From NCBI RefSeq assembly GCF_052088025.1, contig NZ_JBQCYD010000027.1:1-31016 (forward strand): a DNA stretch of 31,016 nucleotides. The letters run 5' to 3'. The translations under genes and the position numbers were made by a program. Under the pieces are notes generated by a model. It made no database searches. It was not told the DNA's origin and saw nothing but the letters and a program-made list of their open reading frames with translations. How positions within the stretch are numbered: position 1 is the stretch's first letter; each line of letters starts with the position of its first letter. Of this stretch, positions 15,751 to 24,107 are shown piece after piece. Source of the DNA: Anaeromonas sp052088025 (lineage in GTDB: Bacteria; Bacillota; Clostridia; Tissierellales; SIT17).

Positions 15751-17136
15751 TTATTTTCCGATACAGAAGTCACTAAATATCCTATCTATAATATCTTCGC
15801 CTACTGTATCTCCGTTTATTTCACCTAAATTATCATAACATTCTTTCACATCAACTTCTATGCAATCAATAGGCATATTAATTTTTATTGATTCTAAGGC
15901 TTCTTCTATATTTTTCTTAGACTTTAAAAGTAAATCTTTATGCCTTACATTGTTTATTATAATACTGTCATTAATTTTTATATCACCTTTAAAAAACATA
16001 TCTTTTATAGTTTCTTCAATTTGTGATAAACCACTACCCTTTAAAATAGAAGTGTTTAAGATAGTTTTATTTGGAAGATATTTTCTTAGAGTATCAATAT
16101 CTGTTTTAACTTCTAAATCTGTTTTGTTTAATAGGATTATAGATTTTTTATACTTTATGAGCTCAATTATATTTTCATCTTCTCTAGTTAATTTCTCAGA
16201 AGCATCAAATACTACAATAGCTAAATCACCTTTATCTATTAGTTCTTTTGCCCTATCTACTCCTATCTTTTCTACTATATCCTCAGTTTCTCTAATCCCT
16301 GCAGTATCTACTATTATTAAAGGAATTCCATTTATATTTACATATTCTTCTATTATATCACGAGTAGTTCCTGGTACTTCTGTAACTATTGCTCTATTTT
16401 CTCTTAATATAGCATTCATTAAAGAAGATTTACCTACATTAGGTTTTCCAAGTATTATAGTCTTAAGTCCTTCTTTTAATATTTTCCCAGAATAAGACGT
16501 AGAAATCAATTTATTTATCTTTTCTAATATAAATTCACCTTCATTTTTCATCTTTTCATATGCAATTTCTTCAACATCATCTTCATCTGGAAAATCAATT
16601 GTAGCTTCAATTTGAGCAAGCATTTTTAATACTGATTCACTTAAGATTCTAACTTCAGATGATAAGGCACCTTCTAATTGATTTAATGACACATCAAAGC
16701 TTGAATCCGTTTTTGCACTTATTAAATCCATTACTGCTTCAGCTTGAGTTAAATCTATTCTTCCATTCATAAATGCTCTTTTTGTAAATTCTCCAGCATC
16801 TGCAATTCTAGCTCCATTTTCAAGTACTATTTCAAGTATTCTTCTAACTGATATAATACCTCCATGACAATTAATCTCAACTACATCTTCTGTAGTATAA
16901 GTATGTGGAGATTTCATATAAACAACTAATACTTCATCTATTATTTTATCATTATTTGGATCTATTATATGTCCATAATGTAATTTTCTACTTTCACTTA
17001 ACTTTAACGATATATCATTCTTTGCTTTAAATATTTTATCAGCAATATCTACTGCATTTTTTCCACTTAAACGAACTATACCAATCCCAGCTTCACCTGG
17101 TGCAGTAGCTATAGCAGCTATTGTATCTATATCCAA
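15751..17136 (-). CDS. mnmE: tRNA modification GTPase MnmE (TrmE)
   Basis: MnmE supplies the folate-dependent and GTP-driven half of U34 modification with MnmG. Domains in order: N-terminal tetrahydrofolate-binding domain (DTIAAIATAPGEAGIGIVRLSG; HGG near 92), helical domain, G domain with GKPNVGKSS near residue 230 and DTAGIRETED, then the invariant C-terminal FCIGK. I use TTG at 17134-17136 as start: AGAGGTGA sits five bases upstream, and the product MDIDTIAAIA lines up with other family N-termini. A GTG three codons earlier (17145) overlaps the ribosome site itself. The product is 461 residues. Upstream, 17137-17183 is short and A/T-rich before the jag terminator, so the promoter probably lies there. 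Confidence 0.95.
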   Translation of the reverse strand: MDIDTIAAIATAPGEAGIGIVRLSGKNAVDIADKIFKAKNDISLKLSESRKLHYGHIIDPNNDKIIDEVLVVYMKSPHTYTTEDVVEINCHGGIISVRRILEIVLENGARIADAGEFTKRAFMNGRIDLTQAEAVMDLISAKTDSSFDVSLNQLEGALSSEVRILSESVLKMLAQIEATIDFPDEDDVEEIAYEKMKNEGEFILEKINKLISTSYSGKILKEGLKTIILGKPNVGKSSLMNAILRENRAIVTEVPGTTRDIIEEYVNINGIPLIIVDTAGIRETEDIVEKIGVDRAKELIDKGDLAIVVFDASEKLTREDENIIELIKYKKSIILLNKTDLEVKTDIDTLRKYLPNKTILNTSILKGSGLSQIEETIKDMFFKGDIKINDSIIINNVRHKDLLLKSKKNIEEALESIKINMPIDCIEVDVKECYDNLGEINGDTVGEDIIDRIFSDFCIGK

Positions 17137-17183
17137 TTTATTCACCTCTTATTTTGGTCTAATATTATTATACCTCATTAACT

Positions 17184-17233
17184 AAATAAATAATATAAAC
17201 CCAGTAATTAAACTGGGTTTATATTATTTATTT
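17184..17233 (-). terminator. 22-bp perfect stem-loop terminator of the jag operon
   Basis: Arms 17184-17205 and 17212-17233 are perfectly complementary with the loop AATTAA. The G/C core (ACCCAGT/ACTGGGT) is flanked by long A/T arms, and the stem spans the jag stop codon (17228-17230). It ends the rpmH-rnpA-yidD-yidC-jag block. Confidence 0.85.
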
Positions 17234-17854
17234 TATATCTATTACTACTCTTCTATTTGGATCTTCACCTTCACTAAATGTCTTTATATAAGGATCTGAT
17301 TGAAGTGCTGAATGTATGATTCTTCTCTCATATGGATTCATAGATTCAAGTCTTATTTTTTTTCTAGTTCTCTTAGCTTTTCCTGCCATTTTTTTTGCAA
17401 GCCTTATTAAAGTATCTTCTCTTTTTTCTCTGTAATTTTCTGTATCTAATAAAACTTTTATATATTTATCACTATTTTTATTTACAATTAAACTTATTAT
17501 ATATTGTATAGAATCTAGAGTATTACCTCTTTTTCCAATAATTGCTCCCATGTCACTAGCATTTTCTCCAATTAATTCTATTTCTAAAATATCACCAATT
17601 AAAGAAGTTTTTGTTTGAGCATTTATTTCCATTTTATTAAGTAGTGAGTTTAAAAAGTTCTCTGCTTGTTTTTTAGGATCATTTTTTACTGTAACTTTAA
17701 GTTTTGCATCCTTTGATCCTATGAATCCTAAAAATCCTTTATTAGGTTCTTCTAATATTTCTATATCTACTTCATCTCTACTTACATTTAATTCTTTTAA
17801 AGCTTGTTCAATACCATTTTGAACAGTTTTTGAAGAAATAACAACTGATTTCAT
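17228..17854 (-). CDS. jag: RNA-binding protein Jag/KhpB (SpoIIIJ-associated)
   Basis: The 208-residue protein has the three Jag domains: Jag_N (about 1-53, with GFLGFIGSKDAKLKV), a KH domain with GKRG at about 107-110, and an R3H domain with NPYERRIIH around 173-181. KhpB is an RNA chaperone-like protein that works with KhpA and links to cell elongation and division; its gene follows yidC in most Firmicutes. The stop of yidC is at the -2 position and the GGAGG ribosome site lies inside the yidC 3' end, so translation is likely coupled. It is the last gene before the terminator at 17184-17233. Confidence 0.95.
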   Translation of the reverse strand: MKSVVISSKTVQNGIEQALKELNVSRDEVDIEILEEPNKGFLGFIGSKDAKLKVTVKNDPKKQAENFLNSLLNKMEINAQTKTSLIGDILEIELIGENASDMGAIIGKRGNTLDSIQYIISLIVNKNSDKYIKVLLDTENYREKREDTLIRLAKKMAGKAKRTRKKIRLESMNPYERRIIHSALQSDPYIKTFSEGEDPNRRVVIDIK

Positions 17855-17855
17855 A

Positions 17856-18566
17856 TTATTTTATATCCTCCTTAAGTTCTCCTGCATTTCTGTTTATAAT
17901 AAATTGCTGAACTATCTGGAAAGTATTACTTATTACCCAGTATAATGCAAGTCCTGCTGGAACTGACCTTGCAAAAAATAATATCATAATAGGCATCATA
18001 GTTGTCATCATCTTTTGAGATGATTGAGCTGCATCATTTCCACCGCTAGGTTGTTTTGCCATCATCATTTTACTTTGGAAATAAGTAGTTATAGCTGCTA
18101 TTATTGGTAATATCCATAAATCTGTATCCTTTAAATTATCTATCCATAAAAAACTCTTATTTATTGCATCATATGCAGCTTCGGATTCAAATACATATTT
18201 TACAGGTTCTCTTAAAACCGCAAAAAATCCTATAATTATTGGAAATTGTATAAGTAGGGGTAAACATCCTCCAAAAGGATTAACCTTATATTCTTTATAT
18301 AATTCCATTGTTTTCATATTTAATGTTTCTTTATCATTCTTATATTTCTTTTGTAATTCAGCCATTTTTGGTTGAACTTTTTGCATATTCTTCATTGATT
18401 TTGTCTGCTTTAGTGTTAAAGGCAATATAATAAGTTTAATTATTATAGTAGCAATTATAATAGCTATTGCATAAGCAGAAAATCCTTCAAAATCTAGATT
18501 AGCTTTTGCAACTAAATTATAAATAAAATCCACTAATTTCCCCAAGGGACCAGCTAGGAATCTCAT
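17856..18566 (-). CDS. yidC: Membrane protein insertase YidC/Oxa1 (SpoIIIJ type)
   Basis: This 236-residue insertase places membrane proteins in the bilayer with or without Sec. Hydrophobic segments occur at about 28-50, 105-120, 150-165 and 185-215, with the family block LPLTLKQTKSMKNMQKVQPK after the first core helix and NPFGGCLPLLIQFPI before the next. The ending ALYWVISNTFQIVQQFIIN is the conserved last helix. The N-terminus (MRFLAGPLGKLVDFIYNLV) has no lipobox cysteine, unlike Bacillus SpoIIIJ but as in many clostridia. The GGGGG upstream is about 13 bases from the ATG, an unusually long spacing; no better start is visible. Confidence 0.95.
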   Translation of the reverse strand: MRFLAGPLGKLVDFIYNLVAKANLDFEGFSAYAIAIIIATIIIKLIILPLTLKQTKSMKNMQKVQPKMAELQKKYKNDKETLNMKTMELYKEYKVNPFGGCLPLLIQFPIIIGFFAVLREPVKYVFESEAAYDAINKSFLWIDNLKDTDLWILPIIAAITTYFQSKMMMAKQPSGGNDAAQSSQKMMTTMMPIMILFFARSVPAGLALYWVISNTFQIVQQFIINRNAGELKEDIK

Positions 18567-18602
18567 AATTTAATTTAAACCCCCTTAAAATTTACGGTAC
18601 AG

Positions 18603-18818
18603 TTATTTTTTTTCTATTGGATCATATCCTCCAGCACTAAAAGGATTACACCTTAAAATTCTCCATATTGATTTCATACTTCCTTTAATAAAACCAAATT
18701 TATCTATAGCTTGAAAACTGTATTCAGAACAAGTAGGATAAAACCTGCAGTTTCTTCCTTTAAGTGGCGAAATGTATCTCTGATAAAGTCTTATAATTTT
18801 TTTTATTATACACTTCAC
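18603..18818 (-). CDS. yidD: Membrane protein insertion efficiency factor YidD
   Basis: A small (71-residue) protein with the complete YidD signature: IRLYQRYISPLKG, CRFYPTCSEYSFQAI with the three conserved cysteines spread through the protein, and RCNPFSAGGYDP at the end. It is thought to help YidC insert membrane proteins. The start is GTG at 18816-18818 after AAAGG. It sits 13 bases after rnpA and 36 before yidC, the usual arrangement. Confidence 0.95.
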   Translation of the reverse strand: MKCIIKKIIRLYQRYISPLKGRNCRFYPTCSEYSFQAIDKFGFIKGSMKSIWRILRCNPFSAGGYDPIEKK

Positions 18819-18831
18819 TTTAAACAGCCTT

Positions 18832-19167
18832 TCAAATTTTTAATTTTGTTCTTTTTAATAAATTTAAAACAGACTTTTCTATATCCCTATAATTTGCAGC
18901 AGTAGAATGTATTCTAGCTAAGAAAATAATATCATAACCATCTTTCATATCTTTACTATTTAATCTAAAAGCTTCCTTTATAAGTCTTTTTACTCTATTA
19001 CGAATTATAGCATTTCCTAATTTTTTAGTGGTAGAAAAACCTACCCTATTAAAGGAACGTCCATTTTTAATATAAAATATTACTAAAAATTTATTAGAAA
19101 GAGATTTTCCATTATCATAAACTTTTCTAAACTCTCTATTATTTTTGAGGCTTTCATATTTATTCAT
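18832..19167 (-). CDS. rnpA: Ribonuclease P protein component RnpA
   Basis: The 111-residue basic protein subunit of RNase P helps the RNA subunit bind pre-tRNA leaders. It shows the family pattern SLKNNREFRKVYDNGKS, RVGFSTTKKLGNAIIRNR, and the RNRVKRLIKEAFR signature (about 55-67). An AGGAG site precedes the ATG. It follows rpmH, but a terminator hairpin (19202-19222) lies between them, so rnpA may be expressed at a lower level by read-through. Confidence 0.96.
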   Translation of the reverse strand: MNKYESLKNNREFRKVYDNGKSLSNKFLVIFYIKNGRSFNRVGFSTTKKLGNAIIRNRVKRLIKEAFRLNSKDMKDGYDIIFLARIHSTAANYRDIEKSVLNLLKRTKLKI

Positions 19168-19201
19168 CTAAAACTCCTCTATTAATATTAGATTGAATAA
19201 A

Positions 19202-19222
19202 AAGGCCACTAAATGCGGCCTT
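19202..19222 (-). terminator. Terminator or attenuator between rpmH and rnpA
   Basis: On the minus strand AAGGCC (19217-19222) pairs with GGCCTT (19202-19207) around a nine-base loop, followed by a T-run reading TTTTTATT. It overlaps the rpmH stop codon. Placed inside the operon, it would let the abundant L34 message exceed rnpA message. Confidence 0.75.
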
Positions 19223-19355
19223 AAGCTGACAATCTTTTTCTGCCTTTTTTTCTACGTTTTTGTAAGATATTTCTTCCAGATTTGTTTTTCATTCTTTTTC
19301 TAAAACCATGTTCTCTACTTCTTTGTCTCTTTTTAGGTTGGTATGTTCTCTTCAT
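19221..19355 (-). CDS. rpmH: 50S ribosomal protein L34
   Basis: This short gene was found by reading the minus strand directly. It encodes 44 residues starting MKRTYQPKKRQRSREHGF and ending GRKRLSA, the near-invariant L34 sequence, with NKSGRNILQKRR in the middle. L34 is a very basic protein buried in 23S rRNA. The ATG (19353-19355) follows a GGGGGTGG ribosome site. It marks the left border of oriC and is the first gene of the leftward rpmH-rnpA-yidD-yidC-jag cluster. Confidence 0.97.
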   Translation of the reverse strand: MKRTYQPKKRQRSREHGFRKRMKNKSGRNILQKRRKKGRKRLSA

Positions 19356-19388
19356 CAAATCCACCCCCTTTAAATTTGCTACCTCAAA

Positions 19389-19416
19389 AATATAATATAT
19401 TTAATGGTAACTTCAA
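19389..19416 (-). promoter_or_regulatory. Candidate rpmH promoter
   Basis: On the minus strand: TTGAAG (19411-19416), 16-base spacer, TATATT (19389-19394), about 34 bases before the rpmH start. The hexamers are plausible but the region is A/T-rich, so this is tentative. Confidence 0.4.
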
Positions 19417-19526
19417 GATTTTTAATTTAAGCACTACTTATTGATTATAGCTATTTTGTTAGGGTATGTCAAGTTATCTCTAATATTTTTATCTTGTTGA
19501 TATTTTTATTAACAGCTTGTTATTTT

Positions 19527-19875
19527 TGTGGATATCTCTTAAATTTGTTGATTGTTTATTGTTTTTTTGATATTATTAATAAAACTGTGGATTAATTAAT
19601 CGAGAATATTAACAGTTATGCACACCTTGTGGATTAAAATGTGTATAACTTAAATTATCTGTGGATTTTGCTTTTTTTATATAGCTTAAATATTGAATAT
19701 TACTCTTTTTTTAGTCAACAATCATATAATATACAAACTTGTTGATAATATCAATTTTTATATTATATTTATACATTTTTATCACTATTAACAAACTATC
19801 CACATAATAATTAACTTCAATTGTTTATTATATTTAAATATATTTTTAATTCAAAGATATATTTTTTGTGGATAA
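19527..19875. other. oriC left part: DnaA-box cluster between rpmH and dnaA
   Basis: The 586-base region 19356-19941 contains no gene. It holds many DnaA boxes (consensus TTATCCACA or its complement TGTGGATAA): TGTGGATAA at 19867-19875 (exact); one-mismatch boxes TGTGGATAT 19527-19535, TGTGGATTA 19586-19594 and 19628-19636, TGTGTATAA 19640-19648, TGTTGATAA 19740-19748 and the inverted CTATCCACA 19796-19804; TTATGCACA 19616-19624; and the weaker TGTGGATTT 19660-19668. Most face the same way. This matches the upstream sub-region of a bipartite Firmicutes oriC, and the boxes nearest dnaA probably let DnaA repress its own promoter. Confidence 0.9.
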
Positions 19876-19941
19876 CTATGTTTATATTAATATCAATAAA
19901 ATTTATTTATGATATTAAATTAATAAATAGGAGGACAAATA

Positions 19942-21291
19942 ATGTCAGATAATTTAGATGATTTATGGCTTAAAACACTTAAAATAATCAAAACTGAAGT
20001 TACTGAAGTAAGTTTTAATACCTGGTTTAAAAATACAAAACCTATATCTTTAGATAATAATATTATAACTCTAGCTTCACCAAATGAATTTACAAAGTCT
20101 ATAATTGAAGATAGGTATCTATCTCTTATCAAAAATGCAATGAATCAAGTGGCAAATACTAATTATGAAATTAATTTTGTTTTACTTGGAGAAGAATTAA
20201 ATATAGATAAAGGACAACCTATAAATCCATCTAGATATAAGGAGAAAACTGTTGAAGTTCCATTAAAATCTCAATTAAGACCAAAATATACTTTTGATCA
20301 ATTTGTAATAGGTAATAGTAACCGATTTGCTCATGCTGCATCTCTTGCTGTAGCAGAAGCTCCAGCTAAGGCATATAATCCATTATTTATTTATGGAGGA
20401 GTAGGTCTTGGTAAGACTCACCTTATGAATGCAATAGGCCATTATATTTTAGATCAAAATCCTAATGCAAATGTAGCATATCTTTCGTCAGAAAAATTTA
20501 CAAATGAACTTATAAATTCTATAAGAGATGATAAAAATGTTGAGTTTAGAAATAAATATAGACATGTAGATGTTTTACTAATAGATGATATCCAGTTTAT
20601 TGCAGGAAAAGAAAGAACTCAGGAAGAATTTTTCCATACATTTAATGCACTTCAGGAAGCAAATAAACAGATTATTATTTCAAGTGATAGGCCACCAAAA
20701 GAGATACCAACACTTGAAGATAGATTAAGATCTAGATTTGAATGGGGTCTTATAGCAGATATACAACAACCTGATTTAGAAACCAGAATTGCAATACTTA
20801 AAAAGAAAGCTAATATAGAAAATTTGCACATAGATAATGAAGTGTTTTTATTTATTGCAGATAAAATAAGATCCAATATAAGAGAACTTGAAGGAGCACT
20901 AATTAGGATAATAGCCTATTCTTCTCTTACAAATAAAGAAATAACCATAGAACTTGCAAATGAAGCTTTAAAGGATATTATTTCAGGTAATAAGCATGAA
21001 AAAATTGATGTAAATAGAATAAAAAGAATTGTAGCAAAATATTTTAATGTTAAACTTGAAGATTTCAATTCCAAAAAAAGAGCACGTTCAATATCTCATC
21101 CTAGACAAATAGCAATGTATTTAACTCGTGAACTCACAGATCTATCTCTACCTAAAATAGGAGATGAATTTGGAGGTCGTGATCATACTACAGTTATACA
21201 TGCTTATGATAAAATATCTAATAGTATAGAGAAGGATAATGAAATAAAAACTACTATAGAACAATTAGAAAAAGAAGTCAAAGATAATTAA
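19942..21291 (+). CDS. dnaA: Chromosomal replication initiator protein DnaA
   Basis: DnaA is the AAA+ initiator that binds the boxes on both sides of its gene and melts the origin. The 449-residue protein has domain I (LDDLWLKTLKIIKTEVTEVS), a short linker, the AAA+ core with Walker A GGVGLGKTH (152-160), Walker B LLIDDIQF (212-219) and sensor segments near SSDRPPKEIPTLEDRLRSRF, then the domain IV helix-turn-helix with GRDHTTVIHAYDKI (about 412-425), which reads the box. AGGAGG (19929-19934) precedes the ATG. It is the first rightward gene of the origin. Confidence 0.98.
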   Translation: MSDNLDDLWLKTLKIIKTEVTEVSFNTWFKNTKPISLDNNIITLASPNEFTKSIIEDRYLSLIKNAMNQVANTNYEINFVLLGEELNIDKGQPINPSRYKEKTVEVPLKSQLRPKYTFDQFVIGNSNRFAHAASLAVAEAPAKAYNPLFIYGGVGLGKTHLMNAIGHYILDQNPNANVAYLSSEKFTNELINSIRDDKNVEFRNKYRHVDVLLIDDIQFIAGKERTQEEFFHTFNALQEANKQIIISSDRPPKEIPTLEDRLRSRFEWGLIADIQQPDLETRIAILKKKANIENLHIDNEVFLFIADKIRSNIRELEGALIRIIAYSSLTNKEITIELANEALKDIISGNKHEKIDVNRIKRIVAKYFNVKLEDFNSKKRARSISHPRQIAMYLTRELTDLSLPKIGDEFGGRDHTTVIHAYDKISNSIEKDNEIKTTIEQLEKEVKDN

Positions 21292-21321
21292 CAATTGCCT
21301 GTTCATAATATGTTATAGGAT

Positions 21322-21519
21322 TGTTGATATCTTTTTATTTGATTTTTTAAAGTGAATATGTGGATAAATAGATACATGTTGATAACATTCTATAAACAGG
21401 CATGTAATATGATTTCTATGCATTACAATAGGTTATCCACAAATTCACAGCCCCTATTACTAATACTACTAGATTAAGTTTATTTATTCTACTCATTAAT
21501 TAAAGGGAGGTTATCCACA
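21322..21519. other. oriC right part: DnaA boxes between dnaA and dnaN
   Basis: The 229-base gap 21292-21520 carries TGTTGATAT (21322-21330), TGTGGATAA (21359-21367), TGTTGATAA (21377-21385), TTATCCACA (21433-21441) and TTATCCACA (21511-21519). The first three face right and the last two face left. With the unwinding array at 21454-21471 this is the functional right half of oriC. The last box lies between the dnaN ribosome site and its start codon. Confidence 0.93.
21433..21471 (+). other. Basal origin unwinding element: DnaA box, G/C spacer, DnaA-trio array
   Basis: TTATCCACA (21433-21441) is followed by a C-rich stretch ending CAGCCCC (21448-21454) and six trinucleotides CTA TTA CTA ATA CTA CTA (21454-21471), then A/T-rich DNA. 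This is the order of the Bacillus subtilis basal unwinding system, in which DnaA bound at the box extends along one strand of the trios to open the duplex. I place strand opening just to the right, about 21472-21500. Confidence 0.85.
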
Positions 21520-21520
21520 A

Positions 21521-22624
21521 TTGAAAATTAAAACTAAACAAAACACGCTATCAAAATATATTTCTACAGTACAAAAAGGTATATCATCAAAAACAACTTT
21601 ACCTATATTAAGTGGTATCTTAGTAGAAGCTTATGATGATACTTTAAGATTAACAGGAACTGATTTAGAATTAGGTGTTGAAACAAAATTAGATTGTGAA
21701 GTAATTGAAGAAGGTAAGATAGTAATAACATCTAGAATTTTTGGTGATATAATAAGAAAATTACCTAATGATGAAGTAACTATATCTACAGATGAAAATT
21801 ATAATATACATATTATCTGTAGTAATTCAGAATTTAATATACAAGGACATTCTGCAGAAGAATATCCTGAATTACCTTATATTGATGAAGAAAATTCATT
21901 TTCGCTACCTAAAGATATGCTAAAAAATATGATAAGACAAACAGTATTTGCTACAGCAACAGAAGAAACAAGACCAATACTAACAGGAGCATTACTTGAA
22001 ATTGAAAATAATAATTTAGCATTAGTTGCATTAGATGGATATAGACTGGCACTTAAAAAATCTAAAGCAGAATATGAAGATATAAAAGTAGTAATACCTG
22101 CAAAAACTTTAAATGAAGTAAATAGGATACTAGATGAAGAAGAAGATAATGTGAATATAAAGTTCACAAAAAATCATATATTATTTGATTTAGGTGATAC
22201 TGTTATTAATTCAAGATTACTAGAAGGACAATTCTTAAATTATAGAGATATAATAAGAGAAGAATATACTTCAAAGGTATCTGTGAAAACTAATGATATA
22301 AAGCAAAGTATAGAAAGAGCATCACTTTTAGCACGTGAAGGTAGAAATAATTTAGTTAAATTTGAAATAAAAGATAAATGTATGACTATTACATCTAATT
22401 CAGAAATAGGGGATGTACATGAAGAATTAGCTATTGAATTAGAAGGAGAAGATATAACAATAGCTTTTAATTCAAAATATATTTTAGATGGCTTAAAAGT
22501 TATAGATAGTGATATAATAAATATGAATTTTATATCCAATGTAAATCCATGTATAATAAAACCAGTAGAAGATGAAAATTATACCTATTTAGTATTACCT
22601 GTAAGACTTGCAGAAGTTAATTAA
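21521..22624 (+). CDS. dnaN: DNA polymerase III sliding clamp (beta subunit) DnaN
   Basis: The 367-residue clamp encircles DNA and tethers the polymerase. All three clamp domains are present: KTTLPILSGILVEAYDDTLRLTGTD near 25-50, ATATEETRPILTGALLEIEN in the middle, and EIGDVHEELAIELEGEDITIAFNSKY in the third, ending VNPCIIKPVEDENYTYLVLPVRL, the usual C-terminus. The start is TTG at 21521, ten bases after GGGAGG (21505-21510). That spacer is occupied by a consensus DnaA box. A hairpin (22635-22658) follows. Confidence 0.97.
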   Translation: MKIKTKQNTLSKYISTVQKGISSKTTLPILSGILVEAYDDTLRLTGTDLELGVETKLDCEVIEEGKIVITSRIFGDIIRKLPNDEVTISTDENYNIHIICSNSEFNIQGHSAEEYPELPYIDEENSFSLPKDMLKNMIRQTVFATATEETRPILTGALLEIENNNLALVALDGYRLALKKSKAEYEDIKVVIPAKTLNEVNRILDEEEDNVNIKFTKNHILFDLGDTVINSRLLEGQFLNYRDIIREEYTSKVSVKTNDIKQSIERASLLAREGRNNLVKFEIKDKCMTITSNSEIGDVHEELAIELEGEDITIAFNSKYILDGLKVIDSDIINMNFISNVNPCIIKPVEDENYTYLVLPVRLAEVN

Positions 22625-22634
22625 AGTATTTAAT

Positions 22635-22658
22635 ATAGGCACCTAGATAGGTGCCTAT
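22635..22658 (+). terminator. Stem-loop after dnaN
   Basis: ATAGGCACCTA (22635-22645) pairs perfectly with TAGGTGCCTAT (22648-22658) around only two bases. The following TAAATTTT is a weak U-tract, so it may be a partial terminator allowing read-through into yaaA-recF. Confidence 0.65.
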
Positions 22659-22682
22659 TAAATTTTAGAAAGGAGTTTGAAA

Positions 22683-22892
22683 ATGAAAGAAATAAAAATA
22701 GATACAGAATATATAAAATTAGATCAATTACTTAAATATGCTGAAATAACTCAAACAGGAGGACATAGTAAATTTTTGATAAAAGAAGGAAAAGTAAAGG
22801 TAAATGGAGAAGAATGTACTATGAGGGGTAAGAAAATCAGAAAGAATGATATTATAGAAATAGAAGAAGAAGAAAAAATAGTTATAAAGTAA
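22683..22892 (+). CDS. yaaA: S4-domain RNA-binding protein YaaA
   Basis: The 69-residue protein is a single S4 domain: IKLDQLLKYAEITQTGGHSKFLIKEGKVKVNGE followed by RGKKIRKNDIIEIE, the small-protein form found between dnaN and recF across Firmicutes. It is thought to bind RNA, possibly in ribosome assembly; its exact role is unclear. I chose ATG at 22683 with AGGAG (22671-22675) seven bases upstream over an in-frame TTG at 22677 lying right against that site. Confidence 0.92.
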   Translation: MKEIKIDTEYIKLDQLLKYAEITQTGGHSKFLIKEGKVKVNGEECTMRGKKIRKNDIIEIEEEEKIVIK

Positions 22893-22971
22893 TAATTAGA
22901 GCTTTGATTCATATAAAGGAACTAATGTTTGTGTTTTGTGAAATAAGTGATATAATAAAGGATGGGCTATT

Positions 22972-24084
22972 ATGCACGTAAAAAGTATAAAATTAATTAA
23001 TTTTAGAAATTACAATGGAATAAAAGTATTTTTAAATCCAAATGTTAATATTTTTTTAGGTGAAAATGGTGAAGGTAAGACAAATTTATTAGAATCTCTA
23101 TTTATAGCCTCTAGTGGAAAATCTTTTAGAACTAATAGAGATAAGGAACTTATAAATATTGATAAAAATGAAGCATATATAGCAGTAGAACTTATTAGAG
23201 AAGATAGTGAAAAAAAAATAGAAATAAAGTTAGATAATAATAGTCCTAAAAGAGTTAAAATTAATGGTGTAGAACAAGATAAAATATCAGACATATTAGG
23301 AATATTAAAAGCTGTTATATTTTCTCCAGAGGATTTAAAAATTGTAAAAGAAGGTCCTTCTTATAGAAGAAACTTCCTAGATCAAGAAATTACTCAAATG
23401 AAACCTCTTTATAAAAGTATATTAAATGACTATAATAGAGTTTTAACTCAAAGAAATAATTTATTAAAGGTAATACCATATGATAAGAAAAAAAGAAAGA
23501 TGTTATTTGTTTGGAATAAGCAGTTGATAGAATTAGGTAGTCGTATAATTATATTTAGAAAATCATTTATAGATAGACTAATACCTATTGCTCAAGAAAT
23601 CCATAAAAGTGTGACAAATGGAGTTGAAAAATTAGATTTATCATACCAGCCTACTTTTGACATTAATGAATTAGATAAGAAAATCATAATGAAAAATTTT
23701 GAAGAATTATTAATTAAAAATGAAGATAGTGATATAGAAAAAGGTAGCACATCGCTAGGTCCTCATAAAGATGATATTGAAATTAAAATAAATGATAAAG
23801 ATGTAAGAATCTTTGGATCTCAAGGACAAAAAAGAACTACAGTATTATCTCTTAAATTAGCAGAAGTTGAACTGATAAAGGATGAAACAGATGAAAATCC
23901 AATATTATTATTAGATGATGTTTTTTCTGAATTAGATAAAAATAGGCGTAAATATCTTGTATCAAGATTTAGTAAACTTCAAACCATAATAACAACTAAT
24001 GATGATATAAATGATCTTGAAGTGGACAAAATAAATAAAAAAACTTATTATATTAAGGATGGAGATATTTTATATAGTAAGTAA
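22972..24084 (+). CDS. recF: DNA repair and replication-restart protein RecF
   Basis: The 370-residue SMC-like ATPase helps load RecA at gaps with RecO and RecR. It opens MHVKSIKLINFRNY, has Walker A GENGEGKTNLLESL (about 30-43), the coiled middle, the signature SLGPHKDDIEIKIN and the GSQGQKRTTVLSLKLAE segment, and Walker B PILLLDDVFSELDKNRR. The AAAGGATGGG before the ATG (22972) serves as ribosome site. It lies in the standard dnaN-yaaA-recF order. The upstream gap 22893-22971 could hold a weak promoter. Confidence 0.97.
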   Translation: MHVKSIKLINFRNYNGIKVFLNPNVNIFLGENGEGKTNLLESLFIASSGKSFRTNRDKELINIDKNEAYIAVELIREDSEKKIEIKLDNNSPKRVKINGVEQDKISDILGILKAVIFSPEDLKIVKEGPSYRRNFLDQEITQMKPLYKSILNDYNRVLTQRNNLLKVIPYDKKKRKMLFVWNKQLIELGSRIIIFRKSFIDRLIPIAQEIHKSVTNGVEKLDLSYQPTFDINELDKKIIMKNFEELLIKNEDSDIEKGSTSLGPHKDDIEIKINDKDVRIFGSQGQKRTTVLSLKLAEVELIKDETDENPILLLDDVFSELDKNRRKYLVSRFSKLQTIITTNDDINDLEVDKINKKTYYIKDGDILYSK

Positions 24085-24107
24085 GTTTTTATAGAAAGGA
24101 TGATTTT

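Noticed and set aside
15860..16495. 211-codon plus-strand open frame
   Set aside because: It is antisense to mnmE; long Ser/Phe/Ile-rich frames opposite A+T-rich genes are common shadows.
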